Assembly (NCBI RefSeq): GCF_001854245.1
Contig: NZ_CP015381.1
Location: 2,639,001 to 2,703,000 of the forward strand
Source: Desulfococcus multivorans
GTDB lineage: Bacteria > Desulfobacterota > Desulfobacteria > Desulfobacterales > Desulfococcaceae
Direction of reading: 5' to 3'
DNA length: 64,000 nt
Of the stretch, positions 37,208 to 45,934 are shown one piece after another. The translations under genes were made by a program, and so were the position numbers. The notes beneath the pieces were generated by a model. It made no database searches, was not told the DNA's origin, and saw only the letters and a program-made list of their open reading frames with translations. Every line of letters starts with the position of its first letter. The stretch's first letter is position 1.

Positions 37208-38875
37208 ATGGAACTCATCGGCCAGCATGCAAAAAAAATTATGGAAGGGTGCAAACAGCGGGCGAGGGACGCCGGGCTGCGCTTTCAGGACGACACCCTC
37301 GAGTATATCGTGACCAACCGGGATCTCCTGGAACTGTCACCCAAGATCATGATCCCCACCCTGTACGATTATTGGGTTCACGATGTCGAAGTCCTCAAGG
37401 GAAAGGGAAAATACGAACTTTATCCTGGAAACCCTTATGAGACCGTGATCAACACGCGGCCGCCCATCTCCTTTTACAATGACAACAACCCCGACTGGCT
37501 CAATGTGATGATCTTCTATCACGTCATCGGGCACATCGACTTTTTTCAGAACAACCTGCTTTTTCAGCATACCCACGATTATGACTTCACCGGAGAGGCC
37601 CTGTCGGACAAACGACTGATCGCCCGGTTGCGGTCGGAAAAAGGCCGATGGGTCGATTATGTCATCGAATTCGCCAGAGGCATCGACAACCTGGTCTCCT
37701 TTCACGGTGAACTGTCGCGGGTTCAACCGCCGTCAGCGGCCTCCGGCTCAGGCCCGATCAATTTTTATTTCGATGTCTTTCTTCAGTCCCTCAAGAAGGT
37801 CAACATCACCGACTACATCAAGGAAATCGAGCGGTACAACCAATGCATACGGGATTATGGACAGCACGGTGAGGAAACTTTTCTGGCGGATACCGAGTTG
37901 AAACACCCCGAATTCAAGGCAGTCTACCAGAAAAGCCTTCAAAAAAAGCCCGAAACCCGTATGGACCTGCTGCGTTTTCTGATGGTTCACTCGGAATTCC
38001 TGAACAAGGAAGAGAACGATTGGATGAAATCGGTCCTGCAGGTCATCCGGAAGACGTCCCTTTTTTTTCAGCCCCAGATCCGGACCAAAATCATGAACGA
38101 AGGCTGGGCCAGCTACTGGCACGAGGTCTTGTTCATGGCGGACGACCGCATCCAGGGTCACGAGGTTGATTTTGCCCGCATCAACGCCGGCGTAACGGCG
38201 CTTCCCCGGGTGGGGTTGAACCCCTACGCCCTGGGGATGCGTCTCTTTTATTATATCAAGGAGATGGCGGACAAGGGGCGGCACACCATGACATTTCATC
38301 AAATGAAAGACGCGCATCTGCGGGAGGTCTACGACGCAAAAACAGGGGCCGGCCGTCGGTTTATTTTTGATGTTCGGGAAAACATGGACGACTTTCTTTT
38401 CGTCAAGACCTTTGTCGATCAGGATTTTATCGATGCTCACAAACTTTTCGTCGTCGGAAAGCGGATGAATCCGGCCAAAACCGCCTGGGAATATTACGTC
38501 AAGTCCCGAAAGGCCGAGGATTACCGGCAAATGCTGATCGAGGGACTCTACCATCCGCCCCACATCGAGATCGATCCGAAAAAGACCGAAAACAAGACCC
38601 TCTACCTGGTGCACCGCTTCGAGGGAAAGCCCCTGGTGAAAGATTACATCGCCAATACCATGCTGGGGATCGAATATCTCTGGGGCGGACCCGTCAAACT
38701 GGAGACAAGCGAAGTGGCCAAAACGTCTTCCTCCCCCTATGCCGTTTTCAACGTGGGCGGCACATCGGCCCAGGAGACGTCCGACACCTTCGACATTAAA
38801 TGGCAGCGGGTTCTTTACACCATGGAGAAGCGACGGCTGACCCGAAGAATTCTGTACAATATGGAAGACGTTTGA
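37208..38875 (+). CDS. SpoVR family protein (YcgB-like)
   Basis: A 555-residue protein of the SpoVR family (E. coli YcgB, Bacillus SpoVR). Motifs include FYHVIGHIDFFQNN, EGWASYWHEVLF, NPYALGMRLFYYI and the C-terminal VHRFEGKPLVKDYI. SpoVR is needed for spore cortex formation in Bacillus; in non-sporulating bacteria the biochemical role is unknown. The H/E-rich motifs suggest a metal-dependent hydrolase (inference). It follows yeaH by 45 bp and precedes a second PrkA-like gene by 41 bp. Confidence 0.9.
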   Translation: MELIGQHAKKIMEGCKQRARDAGLRFQDDTLEYIVTNRDLLELSPKIMIPTLYDYWVHDVEVLKGKGKYELYPGNPYETVINTRPPISFYNDNNPDWLNVMIFYHVIGHIDFFQNNLLFQHTHDYDFTGEALSDKRLIARLRSEKGRWVDYVIEFARGIDNLVSFHGELSRVQPPSAASGSGPINFYFDVFLQSLKKVNITDYIKEIERYNQCIRDYGQHGEETFLADTELKHPEFKAVYQKSLQKKPETRMDLLRFLMVHSEFLNKEENDWMKSVLQVIRKTSLFFQPQIRTKIMNEGWASYWHEVLFMADDRIQGHEVDFARINAGVTALPRVGLNPYALGMRLFYYIKEMADKGRHTMTFHQMKDAHLREVYDAKTGAGRRFIFDVRENMDDFLFVKTFVDQDFIDAHKLFVVGKRMNPAKTAWEYYVKSRKAEDYRQMLIEGLYHPPHIEIDPKKTENKTLYLVHRFEGKPLVKDYIANTMLGIEYLWGGPVKLETSEVAKTSSSPYAVFNVGGTSAQETSDTFDIKWQRVLYTMEKRRLTRRILYNMEDV

Positions 38876-38916
38876 GCATCCATCCAGAAAACGGCATGAG
38901 GGGATGAATTAAACCT

Positions 38917-41253
38917 ATGAACAAGATCCGAAAAGCCTTGGACAATCTCAATCGCACCATGAGCGACACGCATCCGAACGAGTTGATTCCTTTCGAGGAC
39001 TTTCTGAAAATCATGAACGAGAAGCCTCACCAGGTAATCCGCAATATCTTCCAGGTGTTCTACGACATGATCCGTTATTATATCGAAGAAGGGGTTGACG
39101 AATATCCCGGCGACCCGGAATCGATCCATTATGTCTACTATGACTGCAACCGCCTCTTTGTCGAGGACGCGGATCACCCGTTTTTCGCAGATCGACTGTT
39201 TGCAAATCGCTTTATCAATCATATCGAAGCATTAAGAAGAGGCGCCCAACAGAACAAAATTTACATCTTCGACGGCCCTCCCGGATGCGGCAAGAGCACC
39301 TTTCTGAACAATCTTCTCAAAAAATATGAGACCTATGCCAACACTCCGGAAGGGATGCGCTATGAAACCGTTTGGCGCCTGAGCCGCAAGGCACTCGGCA
39401 GCTATCACAACCACAACAACAATCCCATGCTGGACAACCTCTATCGCATCCTTTCGGTGACGTCCCCGGCTAAGGAAACGCTTGACGTCAACAACGAGGA
39501 AAGACCGAATGAGCAGGAAGAGGCTTACGAGGAAGATCTTTACGCCCATGATCTCCAGGAGGACTACATCGATGTCCCTTGTCCCAGCCACGAACATCCG
39601 CTCCTTATCATCCCCAAGAGATATCGGCGCCAACTTTTTGACGATCTGTTCGAAAACGATGAATTCAAATGGAGGCTTTTCACGGACAAGGCCTATGAAT
39701 GGGTCTTCAGGGATAAGCCCTGCACCATTTGCAGCTCTCTTTATCAGGCCCTTCTCGGCAAGCTCCAAAGCCCGGAGGAGGTCTTCAAAATGGTGTATGT
39801 CCGACCCTATCATTTCAACCGGCGGCTCGGGCAAGGCATCAGCGTGTTCAACCCGGGGGACAAGCCCATGCGACAGTCCACCATGACCAACCCCATGCTT
39901 CAGCGGCGCATCAACGAAATTCTCAGAGACAGCAACCAGGTGAACTACATTTTTTCACGATATGCCAAAACCAACAACGGCATCTATGCCCTGATGGACA
40001 TCAAGTCTCACAACGTCGAACGACTGATGGAACTCCACAACATTATCAGCGAGGGAATCCACAAGGTCGAGGATATCGAGGAGAACGTCAACTCTCTCTT
40101 CTTCGCCCTCATGAATCCCGAGGACAAAAAGAACATCCACGGGCTGCAGTCGTTTTCCGACCGTATCGAGTATATCCAGATCCTGTACGTTCTGGACCTG
40201 AACACCGAGGTTGAAATATATAAAAATATCTTCGGAAAGCAAATCGTCGACAGCTTTCTACCCAGAGTGCTCCATAATTTTGCACGGGTGATCATCTCGT
40301 CGCGCCTCAATCAAAAATCAGAGGCTCTCCTGGAATGGATCGGCGATCCGAGCAAATACCGTCTCTACTGCGACCCGAACCTCCACCTTCTCAAGATGGA
40401 AATCTATACCGGGTACATCCCCAAATGGCTGTCGGATGAGGACCGCAAGAGCTTCACCGCCAAGGTCCGCCGCAAAATACTTGCCGAATCGGAAACCGAA
40501 GGTAAAAAAGGCTTCTCAGGTCGCGATTCCATAAAAATATTCAATGAATTCTATTCCTCCAGTGCCCGTACAGACAAACTGATCAATATGTCGACCCTGT
40601 GCAATTATTTTACAAAGATCCGCGCTGATCTGAGCGAATCCATCCCCCCGGGGTTTCTCGAATCCCTTCTCAGGATGTATGACTATACCGTCCTTCATGA
40701 GGTCAAAGAGTCCCTCTACAACTATAATGAAGCCCAGATCTCCAGGGATATTCAGAATTATCTGTTCGCCGTCAATTTTGAACTCGGCGTCAAAGAAACC
40801 TGCCCTTACACGGGCGAACATCTCGAAATCACGGACGAGTTTCTCTGGGGAATTGAAAACCGTCTGCTCGGCGGAAACGTCTCCGACGCCAGGCGGAAGG
40901 AATTCCGCTCCGAGACTCAAAAGATCTATGCGGCAAAAACCCTGACACAGGAAATTCTTCTGGAAGGCACCCCCATCGTTGATACTCAACTTTACCAGGA
41001 CCTTTACGAGCGATATGTCTATACCCTGAAAGAGAAGGTCCTCGACCCGTTCCTCAAAAATGAAAACTTCCGCCAGGCCATCAAGGATTACGGCAAGGAT
41101 GCGTTCAAAACCTACGACAAGCGTATCCGAGAGGACGTGACGTTTCTGATGAACAATCTCTCTAAAAAATCCAGATATACCGAGCAAGGCGCCAAGGAGG
41201 TCTGTATGTATGTGATCGACAACAATCTGGCCTCGAAATTCAGCAATCCCTAA
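38917..41253 (+). CDS. Second, divergent PrkA-like AAA+ kinase
   Basis: A 778-residue protein with Walker A FDGPPGCGKST near residue 125 and a PrkA-like C-terminal half (ARTDKLINMSTLCNYF, GFLESLLRMYDYTVLHEVKESL). It is 90 residues longer than PrkA and differs along most of its length, with an acidic insert of about 60 residues (EERPNEQEEAYEEDLYAHD) after the Walker A region. A CxxC pair (CTIC near residue 270) is present. Two PrkA-type kinases flanking yeaH and spoVR in one operon implies either mutual phosphorylation or two substrates; this is inference. Confidence 0.8.
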   Translation: MNKIRKALDNLNRTMSDTHPNELIPFEDFLKIMNEKPHQVIRNIFQVFYDMIRYYIEEGVDEYPGDPESIHYVYYDCNRLFVEDADHPFFADRLFANRFINHIEALRRGAQQNKIYIFDGPPGCGKSTFLNNLLKKYETYANTPEGMRYETVWRLSRKALGSYHNHNNNPMLDNLYRILSVTSPAKETLDVNNEERPNEQEEAYEEDLYAHDLQEDYIDVPCPSHEHPLLIIPKRYRRQLFDDLFENDEFKWRLFTDKAYEWVFRDKPCTICSSLYQALLGKLQSPEEVFKMVYVRPYHFNRRLGQGISVFNPGDKPMRQSTMTNPMLQRRINEILRDSNQVNYIFSRYAKTNNGIYALMDIKSHNVERLMELHNIISEGIHKVEDIEENVNSLFFALMNPEDKKNIHGLQSFSDRIEYIQILYVLDLNTEVEIYKNIFGKQIVDSFLPRVLHNFARVIISSRLNQKSEALLEWIGDPSKYRLYCDPNLHLLKMEIYTGYIPKWLSDEDRKSFTAKVRRKILAESETEGKKGFSGRDSIKIFNEFYSSSARTDKLINMSTLCNYFTKIRADLSESIPPGFLESLLRMYDYTVLHEVKESLYNYNEAQISRDIQNYLFAVNFELGVKETCPYTGEHLEITDEFLWGIENRLLGGNVSDARRKEFRSETQKIYAAKTLTQEILLEGTPIVDTQLYQDLYERYVYTLKEKVLDPFLKNENFRQAIKDYGKDAFKTYDKRIREDVTFLMNNLSKKSRYTEQGAKEVCMYVIDNNLASKFSNP

Positions 41254-41444
41254 AACAACCCGTCGCACGCATATTGATGACAATGCTTCGGTTCTTTGAT
41301 ATGAATAAAAGCCGGTTCTGCCGGAACCGGGTCGATGACGGAGGTCAAAAGCAATCCAGTGGACGGCACCACGCCTTGGTTTGGCCTGAATGATCAACAA
41401 CGTGTCCGACACGTGTAGTCAATATTGAGGAACCACAAGGTATA
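41254..41444. other. Intergenic region with a hairpin
   Basis: 190 bp. It contains the inverted repeat CCGGTTC / GAACCGG (about 41310-41331) without a T-run, so it is not a clear intrinsic terminator. It may slow polymerase or protect the 3' end of the prkA cassette. Confidence 0.35.
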
Positions 41445-42650
41445 ATGAGAAATATAATTATATTTGTATCCGTGCTGATTTTTGCAGGAGTGACGGGATG
41501 TGCGATCGAACATCAATCCTTCCCGGCAAAAGCTGCGCGACCACATCCCGAAAGCCCCCACCCGACGGGGAGTGACAGTAGCGGAACAATCGCCGGCGGG
41601 AGCGGTCCCGGCAGCCTCGCCCTGCCTGAAACCGAATCCGATACAGAGCCGGCGAGCGAGGCAAAGCCTCAACGCATTCCCTCGCTCGATGCGCATCATG
41701 TAAAAACAGACACCAACAAAAGCAACATTATTCATACGGTCGAGCCAGGGGAGACGCTATCACAGATTGCGGTACACTATTACGGTAGCTGCAAGGACGA
41801 ACTGCTCCATCTTTTAAAAAGTATCAATGAAATCCATGAAACGGATTCCCTGCAAGCCGGCCGGCAGCTCATCCTTCCGCTGCCGGCTGTCGACGGAGGT
41901 ATCCCCCCGGTCCTGACGACAACTTCCGCCACATGCGCCAACGGTTCACCCAAATCAGGGCAATCCACAGACAGTCCGGGAAAAGACGCTACTGCCGTAG
42001 ACAAACGGAGCGGAATGGCCCGTGAAAACGGGGAAGAGGCTCCTGATCCATTCAACGATCAGATGGCGAAAGGTCTTGTTGCTCTAAAAAAAAGGGACTA
42101 TCGCACAGCCCACAGGGCCTTCTCGGCCGCTGCCGAAGGCCATCGGAAAGACAGCCGATGCTCGAAATATCTCAAAGAAATCGAGGCAATTGCAAATCAT
42201 CACTTTGAAAATGGGCTGAGTTTTTACAGAAAAAGAAATTATGTCGGCGCTATTGCGGAAATCGAGAAAGCATGTATTCCGCCGTTGGAGGTTCAGACAA
42301 CCGAATACCTCTTTAAATCCCATTTCGAGATTGCAATGAAAAAATTCCTGCGTTACAGGCGCACAGGAAACAAAAGGGATTTCGACCAGGCGCAGAACAG
42401 TCTGAATCGGGCGCGAGCCTATCAGGCGTCCTGCACCGGATGCAATGATTATGAAGAAATTTTCAAGAAAACGCATTACAACAACGGGATAAAATATTTC
42501 ACTGGAGATAATGGAGAAGGTATGGACAAGGCGGTCGAGGAATGGGAAAAGGTTCGATTTATCGATCCCGGGTACAAGGACGTCACCGAAAACATCGACC
42601 AAGCCCAATTTCTGCTGAAAAAATTGAGGAATTTGAAAAAAGTATCCTGA
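41445..42650 (+). CDS. LysM lipoprotein with TPR-like C-terminal half
   Basis: A 401-residue lipoprotein. The signal peptide MRNIIIFVSVLIFAGVTGC ends in a lipobox (VTGC, Cys19). A Pro/Ser-rich linker precedes one LysM domain at about 95-145 (VEPGETLSQIAVHYYGSCKD ... LQAGRQLILPL), which binds peptidoglycan. Residues 200-400 are Lys/Tyr-rich helices in a TPR-like pattern (KGLVALKKRDYRTAHRAFSA; YNNGIKYFTG). A role tethering envelope layers or organising a secretion or stress complex is possible. TATAAT sits directly before the start, so its leader is very short. Confidence 0.75.
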   Translation: MRNIIIFVSVLIFAGVTGCAIEHQSFPAKAARPHPESPHPTGSDSSGTIAGGSGPGSLALPETESDTEPASEAKPQRIPSLDAHHVKTDTNKSNIIHTVEPGETLSQIAVHYYGSCKDELLHLLKSINEIHETDSLQAGRQLILPLPAVDGGIPPVLTTTSATCANGSPKSGQSTDSPGKDATAVDKRSGMARENGEEAPDPFNDQMAKGLVALKKRDYRTAHRAFSAAAEGHRKDSRCSKYLKEIEAIANHHFENGLSFYRKRNYVGAIAEIEKACIPPLEVQTTEYLFKSHFEIAMKKFLRYRRTGNKRDFDQAQNSLNRARAYQASCTGCNDYEEIFKKTHYNNGIKYFTGDNGEGMDKAVEEWEKVRFIDPGYKDVTENIDQAQFLLKKLRNLKKVS

Positions 42651-43037
42651 AACAAGGCCGAGATCCTTCCCCATATGAGCCACACTGATGTTGTTGGCCG
42701 TCTGGAAGGTTTTCTGAACCTGTGCAGCAACAGCACCGACAGCGAATCCACCGTGGACTGTGAGAACGCTTTGAGACGGATATCGACAACATATCAGCCG
42801 GCCAACGCTCCCGCCTGCAGCGCCGCCCATGCAGTCCGCCACCAGGCAGAATCCACCACCAACCCCGATCAGCATTTCAATGGGCGTTCACATCACGGAC
42901 CGGTACGATGACAGAACCGTATTTTATACAAAACCAACGAAGAAATGCCTGGATATCAAATAATACTTTAACATACCGGAATGCCTCGATGACAATTCGG
43001 ACATGACCTCATGACAACGCCGTACAGAAGGCAAGGC
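42651..43037. other. Intergenic region without recognisable content
   Basis: About 390 bp between the LysM lipoprotein and the cyclase. One short open frame (42675-42911) has no ribosome site and a His/Ser/Thr-rich composition, so I do not call it a gene. I see no repeat, RNA gene or convincing promoter. Confidence 0.4.
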
Positions 43038-44711
43038 ATGAAAAAAAACCAGGAACAGCAGCTGCTTTTCGGCCAACTGCTCATGGAAAAAAACATCATC
43101 ACCGAGACGCAGCTCCAAGAAGCCCTTGATATTCAGAAAAACGACGGCGCAACGTTGAACGATTCGACATATCTCGGACAAATCCTTGTTCGTCTGGGCT
43201 ATGCCACAGAAAAGGATGTCGTAAGCGTCGTCAACGAACAACAGAACCATTCCATCAAATCCTTTTCCGAAAACGCCCAGAGTCAGATCGAACACCACCC
43301 CCGAACGTCCGGAAAGCGTTTCCGGAGTCTCAAAATTCCCATATGGCTTCAGCTCTCCATCATCACGACGGTACTCATATCCGTCGCCATATTCACCCTT
43401 TACCTCTTTACTGTAGACCTTCAGAACCGACAACTTTTTCGGCAAGCCCTTCTCATCGGCAGAGTGAGCCTCAACTATTTTGTCAACAACGCGAGAATAC
43501 TTCTCCTCGAGGATAACAACGATCTTCGACTGAACACGCTGATCACCGAAGCGTCCGCAGTGGAAGGCATTGTCTACGCCATTATCCTCGACCGGGACAA
43601 GATCATCAAGGCCCACACCGATCATACCCGGATCGGCGAAACCTTAAAGATGGCGCCATTTCTCAGCAGCGGCATCCAGGAAGGGGATGTGACCTATTTC
43701 GACTATTATTCGGAAGCAGAGGAGCACATCCTCAACCTGAGCCGCACCGTCATCATGAAAGACGAGGCACTGGGAGAGGTCCACGTCGGCATATCACTGG
43801 ATTTCATCGACCTGACCATCCGTGAAAAAACCCGTGACATCCTCCTTATCAGTTTGGTGATCATCGGGCTCGGCATCATTACGGCGGTCTACTACAGCAT
43901 CCGTTTTTCACGCCCCCTGGTAAAGCTGGTCCAAGCCTTCAATGAAATCAGCGTCGGCAATTACCAGCACAAGATCAAGACCATCCGAAACGATGAATTC
44001 GGAAATATCGCAATGTCGTTCAATGCCATGAGCCGGGAGCTGTGGCTGAAATCGGTCATGCAACGATCCTTCGGTAAATATGTCGGGAACGAGGTTCTGG
44101 AGCTGATCCTGGACAATCCGGAAAGTGACTGGCTAAAGGGCAGACGGCGGAAAGCGACGGTGCTTTTCACGGATGTCCGGGGATTTACGTCCTACTCGAA
44201 GGTTCGTGAGCCCGAGGAAATCGTTGATCACCTCAACACGTACTTCGAAATCGCCACAAAAATCATCAACCAGCACGGCGGGTATGTCGACAAGTTCATC
44301 GGTGACGCCGTCATGGGGATCTTCGGCGTTCCGGTTTCCCAAAAGGATCACATCGTCCGTGCGGTGCAGGCGGCCCTTGACATGCAACGGATATTTCTTG
44401 AAAAAAACCGATCCCATGAAGACACCCTTCTGAATAAGATCGGCATCAGTATCGATACCGGCGTGGTGCTGTCGGGAAACATCGGCTCCCATGTCAAAAT
44501 GGAGTACACGGTAATCGGCGACACCGTCAACATGGCATCCCGATTGAATGGGCTCTCGGGCCCGGGGGAGATCGTCATCAGCAAGGCCGTATACGCACAT
44601 ATGAAGGACACTTTGGACGTGGTTCTTCTCAAGCCTCGGAAGATCAAAGGGAAACTTTCCCCCATTAAAGCCTACCGCATCCTGAACATCAAGTCGAAGG
44701 AGGCAGCATGA
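43038..44711 (+). CDS. Membrane adenylate cyclase with MshEN-like N-terminal domain
   Basis: A 557-residue protein. Residues 10-67 (FGQLLMEKNIITETQLQEAL, then LGQILVRLGYATEKDVV) resemble the MshEN/GspE N-terminal domain, which in some proteins binds c-di-GMP. TM1 is at about 102-125, then a 150-residue periplasmic sensor, TM2, a HAMP segment (SIRFSRPLVKLVQAFNEISVG) and a class III cyclase. Metal-binding Asp occur in FTDVRGF and DKFIGDAVMG. Lys in VDKFIGD and Asp in VIGDTVN fit ATP specificity, and NMASRLN gives the transition-state Asn and Arg. The ATG at 43038 follows GAAGG; an in-frame ATG at 43011 is possible. Confidence 0.85.
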   Translation: MKKNQEQQLLFGQLLMEKNIITETQLQEALDIQKNDGATLNDSTYLGQILVRLGYATEKDVVSVVNEQQNHSIKSFSENAQSQIEHHPRTSGKRFRSLKIPIWLQLSIITTVLISVAIFTLYLFTVDLQNRQLFRQALLIGRVSLNYFVNNARILLLEDNNDLRLNTLITEASAVEGIVYAIILDRDKIIKAHTDHTRIGETLKMAPFLSSGIQEGDVTYFDYYSEAEEHILNLSRTVIMKDEALGEVHVGISLDFIDLTIREKTRDILLISLVIIGLGIITAVYYSIRFSRPLVKLVQAFNEISVGNYQHKIKTIRNDEFGNIAMSFNAMSRELWLKSVMQRSFGKYVGNEVLELILDNPESDWLKGRRRKATVLFTDVRGFTSYSKVREPEEIVDHLNTYFEIATKIINQHGGYVDKFIGDAVMGIFGVPVSQKDHIVRAVQAALDMQRIFLEKNRSHEDTLLNKIGISIDTGVVLSGNIGSHVKMEYTVIGDTVNMASRLNGLSGPGEIVISKAVYAHMKDTLDVVLLKPRKIKGKLSPIKAYRILNIKSKEAA

Positions 44712-45217
44712 ACATCTCTCCCGAGAAACCCCTCGGAAACCCGATGATCGTCGGTGTCATGGGGGGTGCCGACGTCGACCCGACGGTCCTGAAAAACGCG
44801 CATGAACTGGGCATGCGGATCGCCCGTGAAGGTTGGGTGCTCTTGAACGGGGGCAGGAACGCAGGGGTCATGAACGCTTCGGCTCAAGGCGCACGGGAGG
44901 CCGGAGGGATCGTTGTCGGCATCCTCCCCGACAATCACTGCAGACAGATGTCTCCCTACGTCACCATTCCCATCGTCACCGGCATGGGAAGCGCCCGGAA
45001 CGCCGTCAACGCGCTTTCGAGCCATGTTGTCGTCGCTTGCCCGGGCGGCCCCGGGACGATTTCGGAGATCGCCCTGGCGCTGAAGGCCGGGCGCTGCGTC
45101 ATTCTACTGGATTTTGAACTTCGGGGAATTTTTGAACGTGCTGAACAGGAAGGCCGACTCCGACAAGCCAAAACCCCCAGAGCGGTCATCGAAATCATCA
45201 GATCCGAAGTATCATGA
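44708..45217 (+). CDS. TIGR00725 / LOG-family Rossmann protein
   Basis: A 169-residue protein with the LOG (lysine decarboxylase-like) fold: GGADVDPTVLKNAHELG, LLNGGRNAGVMNASAQGARE, ILPDNHC and the nucleotide motif CPGGPGTISEIALALKAG (PGGxGTxxE). Larger LOG proteins are cytokinin-riboside monophosphate phosphoribohydrolases. TIGR00725 members are smaller, and nucleotide binding is likely but the reaction is unproven. It is coupled to the cyclase by ATGA. Its 3' end overlaps the convergent ispD by 6 bp. Confidence 0.8.
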   Translation: MNISPEKPLGNPMIVGVMGGADVDPTVLKNAHELGMRIAREGWVLLNGGRNAGVMNASAQGAREAGGIVVGILPDNHCRQMSPYVTIPIVTGMGSARNAVNALSSHVVVACPGGPGTISEIALALKAGRCVILLDFELRGIFERAEQEGRLRQAKTPRAVIEIIRSEVS

Positions 45218-45931
45218 TTTCGTGCGATTTTTTCGGGAAGCGGCCAAGGCGAGGACGGCGGAGGCCAGTGCCAGATCCTCGGGCGTGGTAATCTTCAGGT
45301 TATAGCGAGACCCCGGGATCATCCGAACCGGCCGTCCCAAACGCTCCAGAAGTGCGGCGTCATCGGTTTCCACCACTCCCGCGGATCGGGCCGATTCATG
45401 AGCCGCCCAAATGAGGTCGTATCGAAAGGCCTGGGGTGTTTGGGCACACCAGACCTTTCTCCGATCCAGGGTTTTCTCGATGGTGATGTCGTTGTCCACC
45501 GTTTTGAGGGTATCCACCGCCGGAACGCCCGGAACACAGGCGCCATAAGCCTTGGCCCCCGCGAGACACCGGGTGATGAGATCCGGTTGAACGAAAGGCC
45601 GGACCCCGTCATGGATGGCGACGATATCGGCCAACCCCATCGCGGCTTCGAGCCCGTTGTAAACCGATTCCTGACGTTCGACACCGCCCGATACCAGGTC
45701 GACGATCGCACAGTCATCGGGAAAATCCGCCAGAATATGGTCTCGACAGTAGGCCTCATCGGCTTCCGGGATCACGAGAAAAATACGATGGACGTCTGGA
45801 CATGTCAGAAAAGCCGCCAGTGTATGACTCAGAATCGACCGGCCGCCAAAGACGAGATACTGCTTTCGCAAATCGCTCTTCATGCGCAGTCCTCGCCCAC
45901 CGGCGACAATAATTGCCGCCGTTCGCATCAT
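45212..45931 (-). CDS. ispD: 2-C-methyl-D-erythritol 4-phosphate cytidylyltransferase
   Basis: Third step of the MEP isoprenoid pathway: MEP plus CTP gives CDP-ME. The 239-residue protein has the nucleotide-binding start AAIIVAGGRGLRMKSD, VFGGRSILSHTL, VAIHDGVRPFV (the conserved HDGVRPF) and VWCAQTPQAFRYD. Two adjacent ATG codons (45931, 45928) are possible. Here ispD is not fused to ispF, and ispF is not adjacent. It is 3 bp downstream of the HPr-fusion gene on the same strand. Confidence 0.9.
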   Translation of the reverse strand: MMRTAAIIVAGGRGLRMKSDLRKQYLVFGGRSILSHTLAAFLTCPDVHRIFLVIPEADEAYCRDHILADFPDDCAIVDLVSGGVERQESVYNGLEAAMGLADIVAIHDGVRPFVQPDLITRCLAGAKAYGACVPGVPAVDTLKTVDNDITIEKTLDRRKVWCAQTPQAFRYDLIWAAHESARSAGVVETDDAALLERLGRPVRMIPGSRYNLKITTPEDLALASAVLALAASRKNRTKS

Positions 45932-45934
45932 CGC

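Noticed and set aside
35645-37228. 527-codon minus-strand frame
   Set aside because: Antisense to yeaH, which has unmistakable family motifs; the translation has no recognisable domain.
42675-42911. 78-codon plus-strand frame after the LysM lipoprotein
   Set aside because: No ribosome site, improbable composition and no similarity to any family I know.
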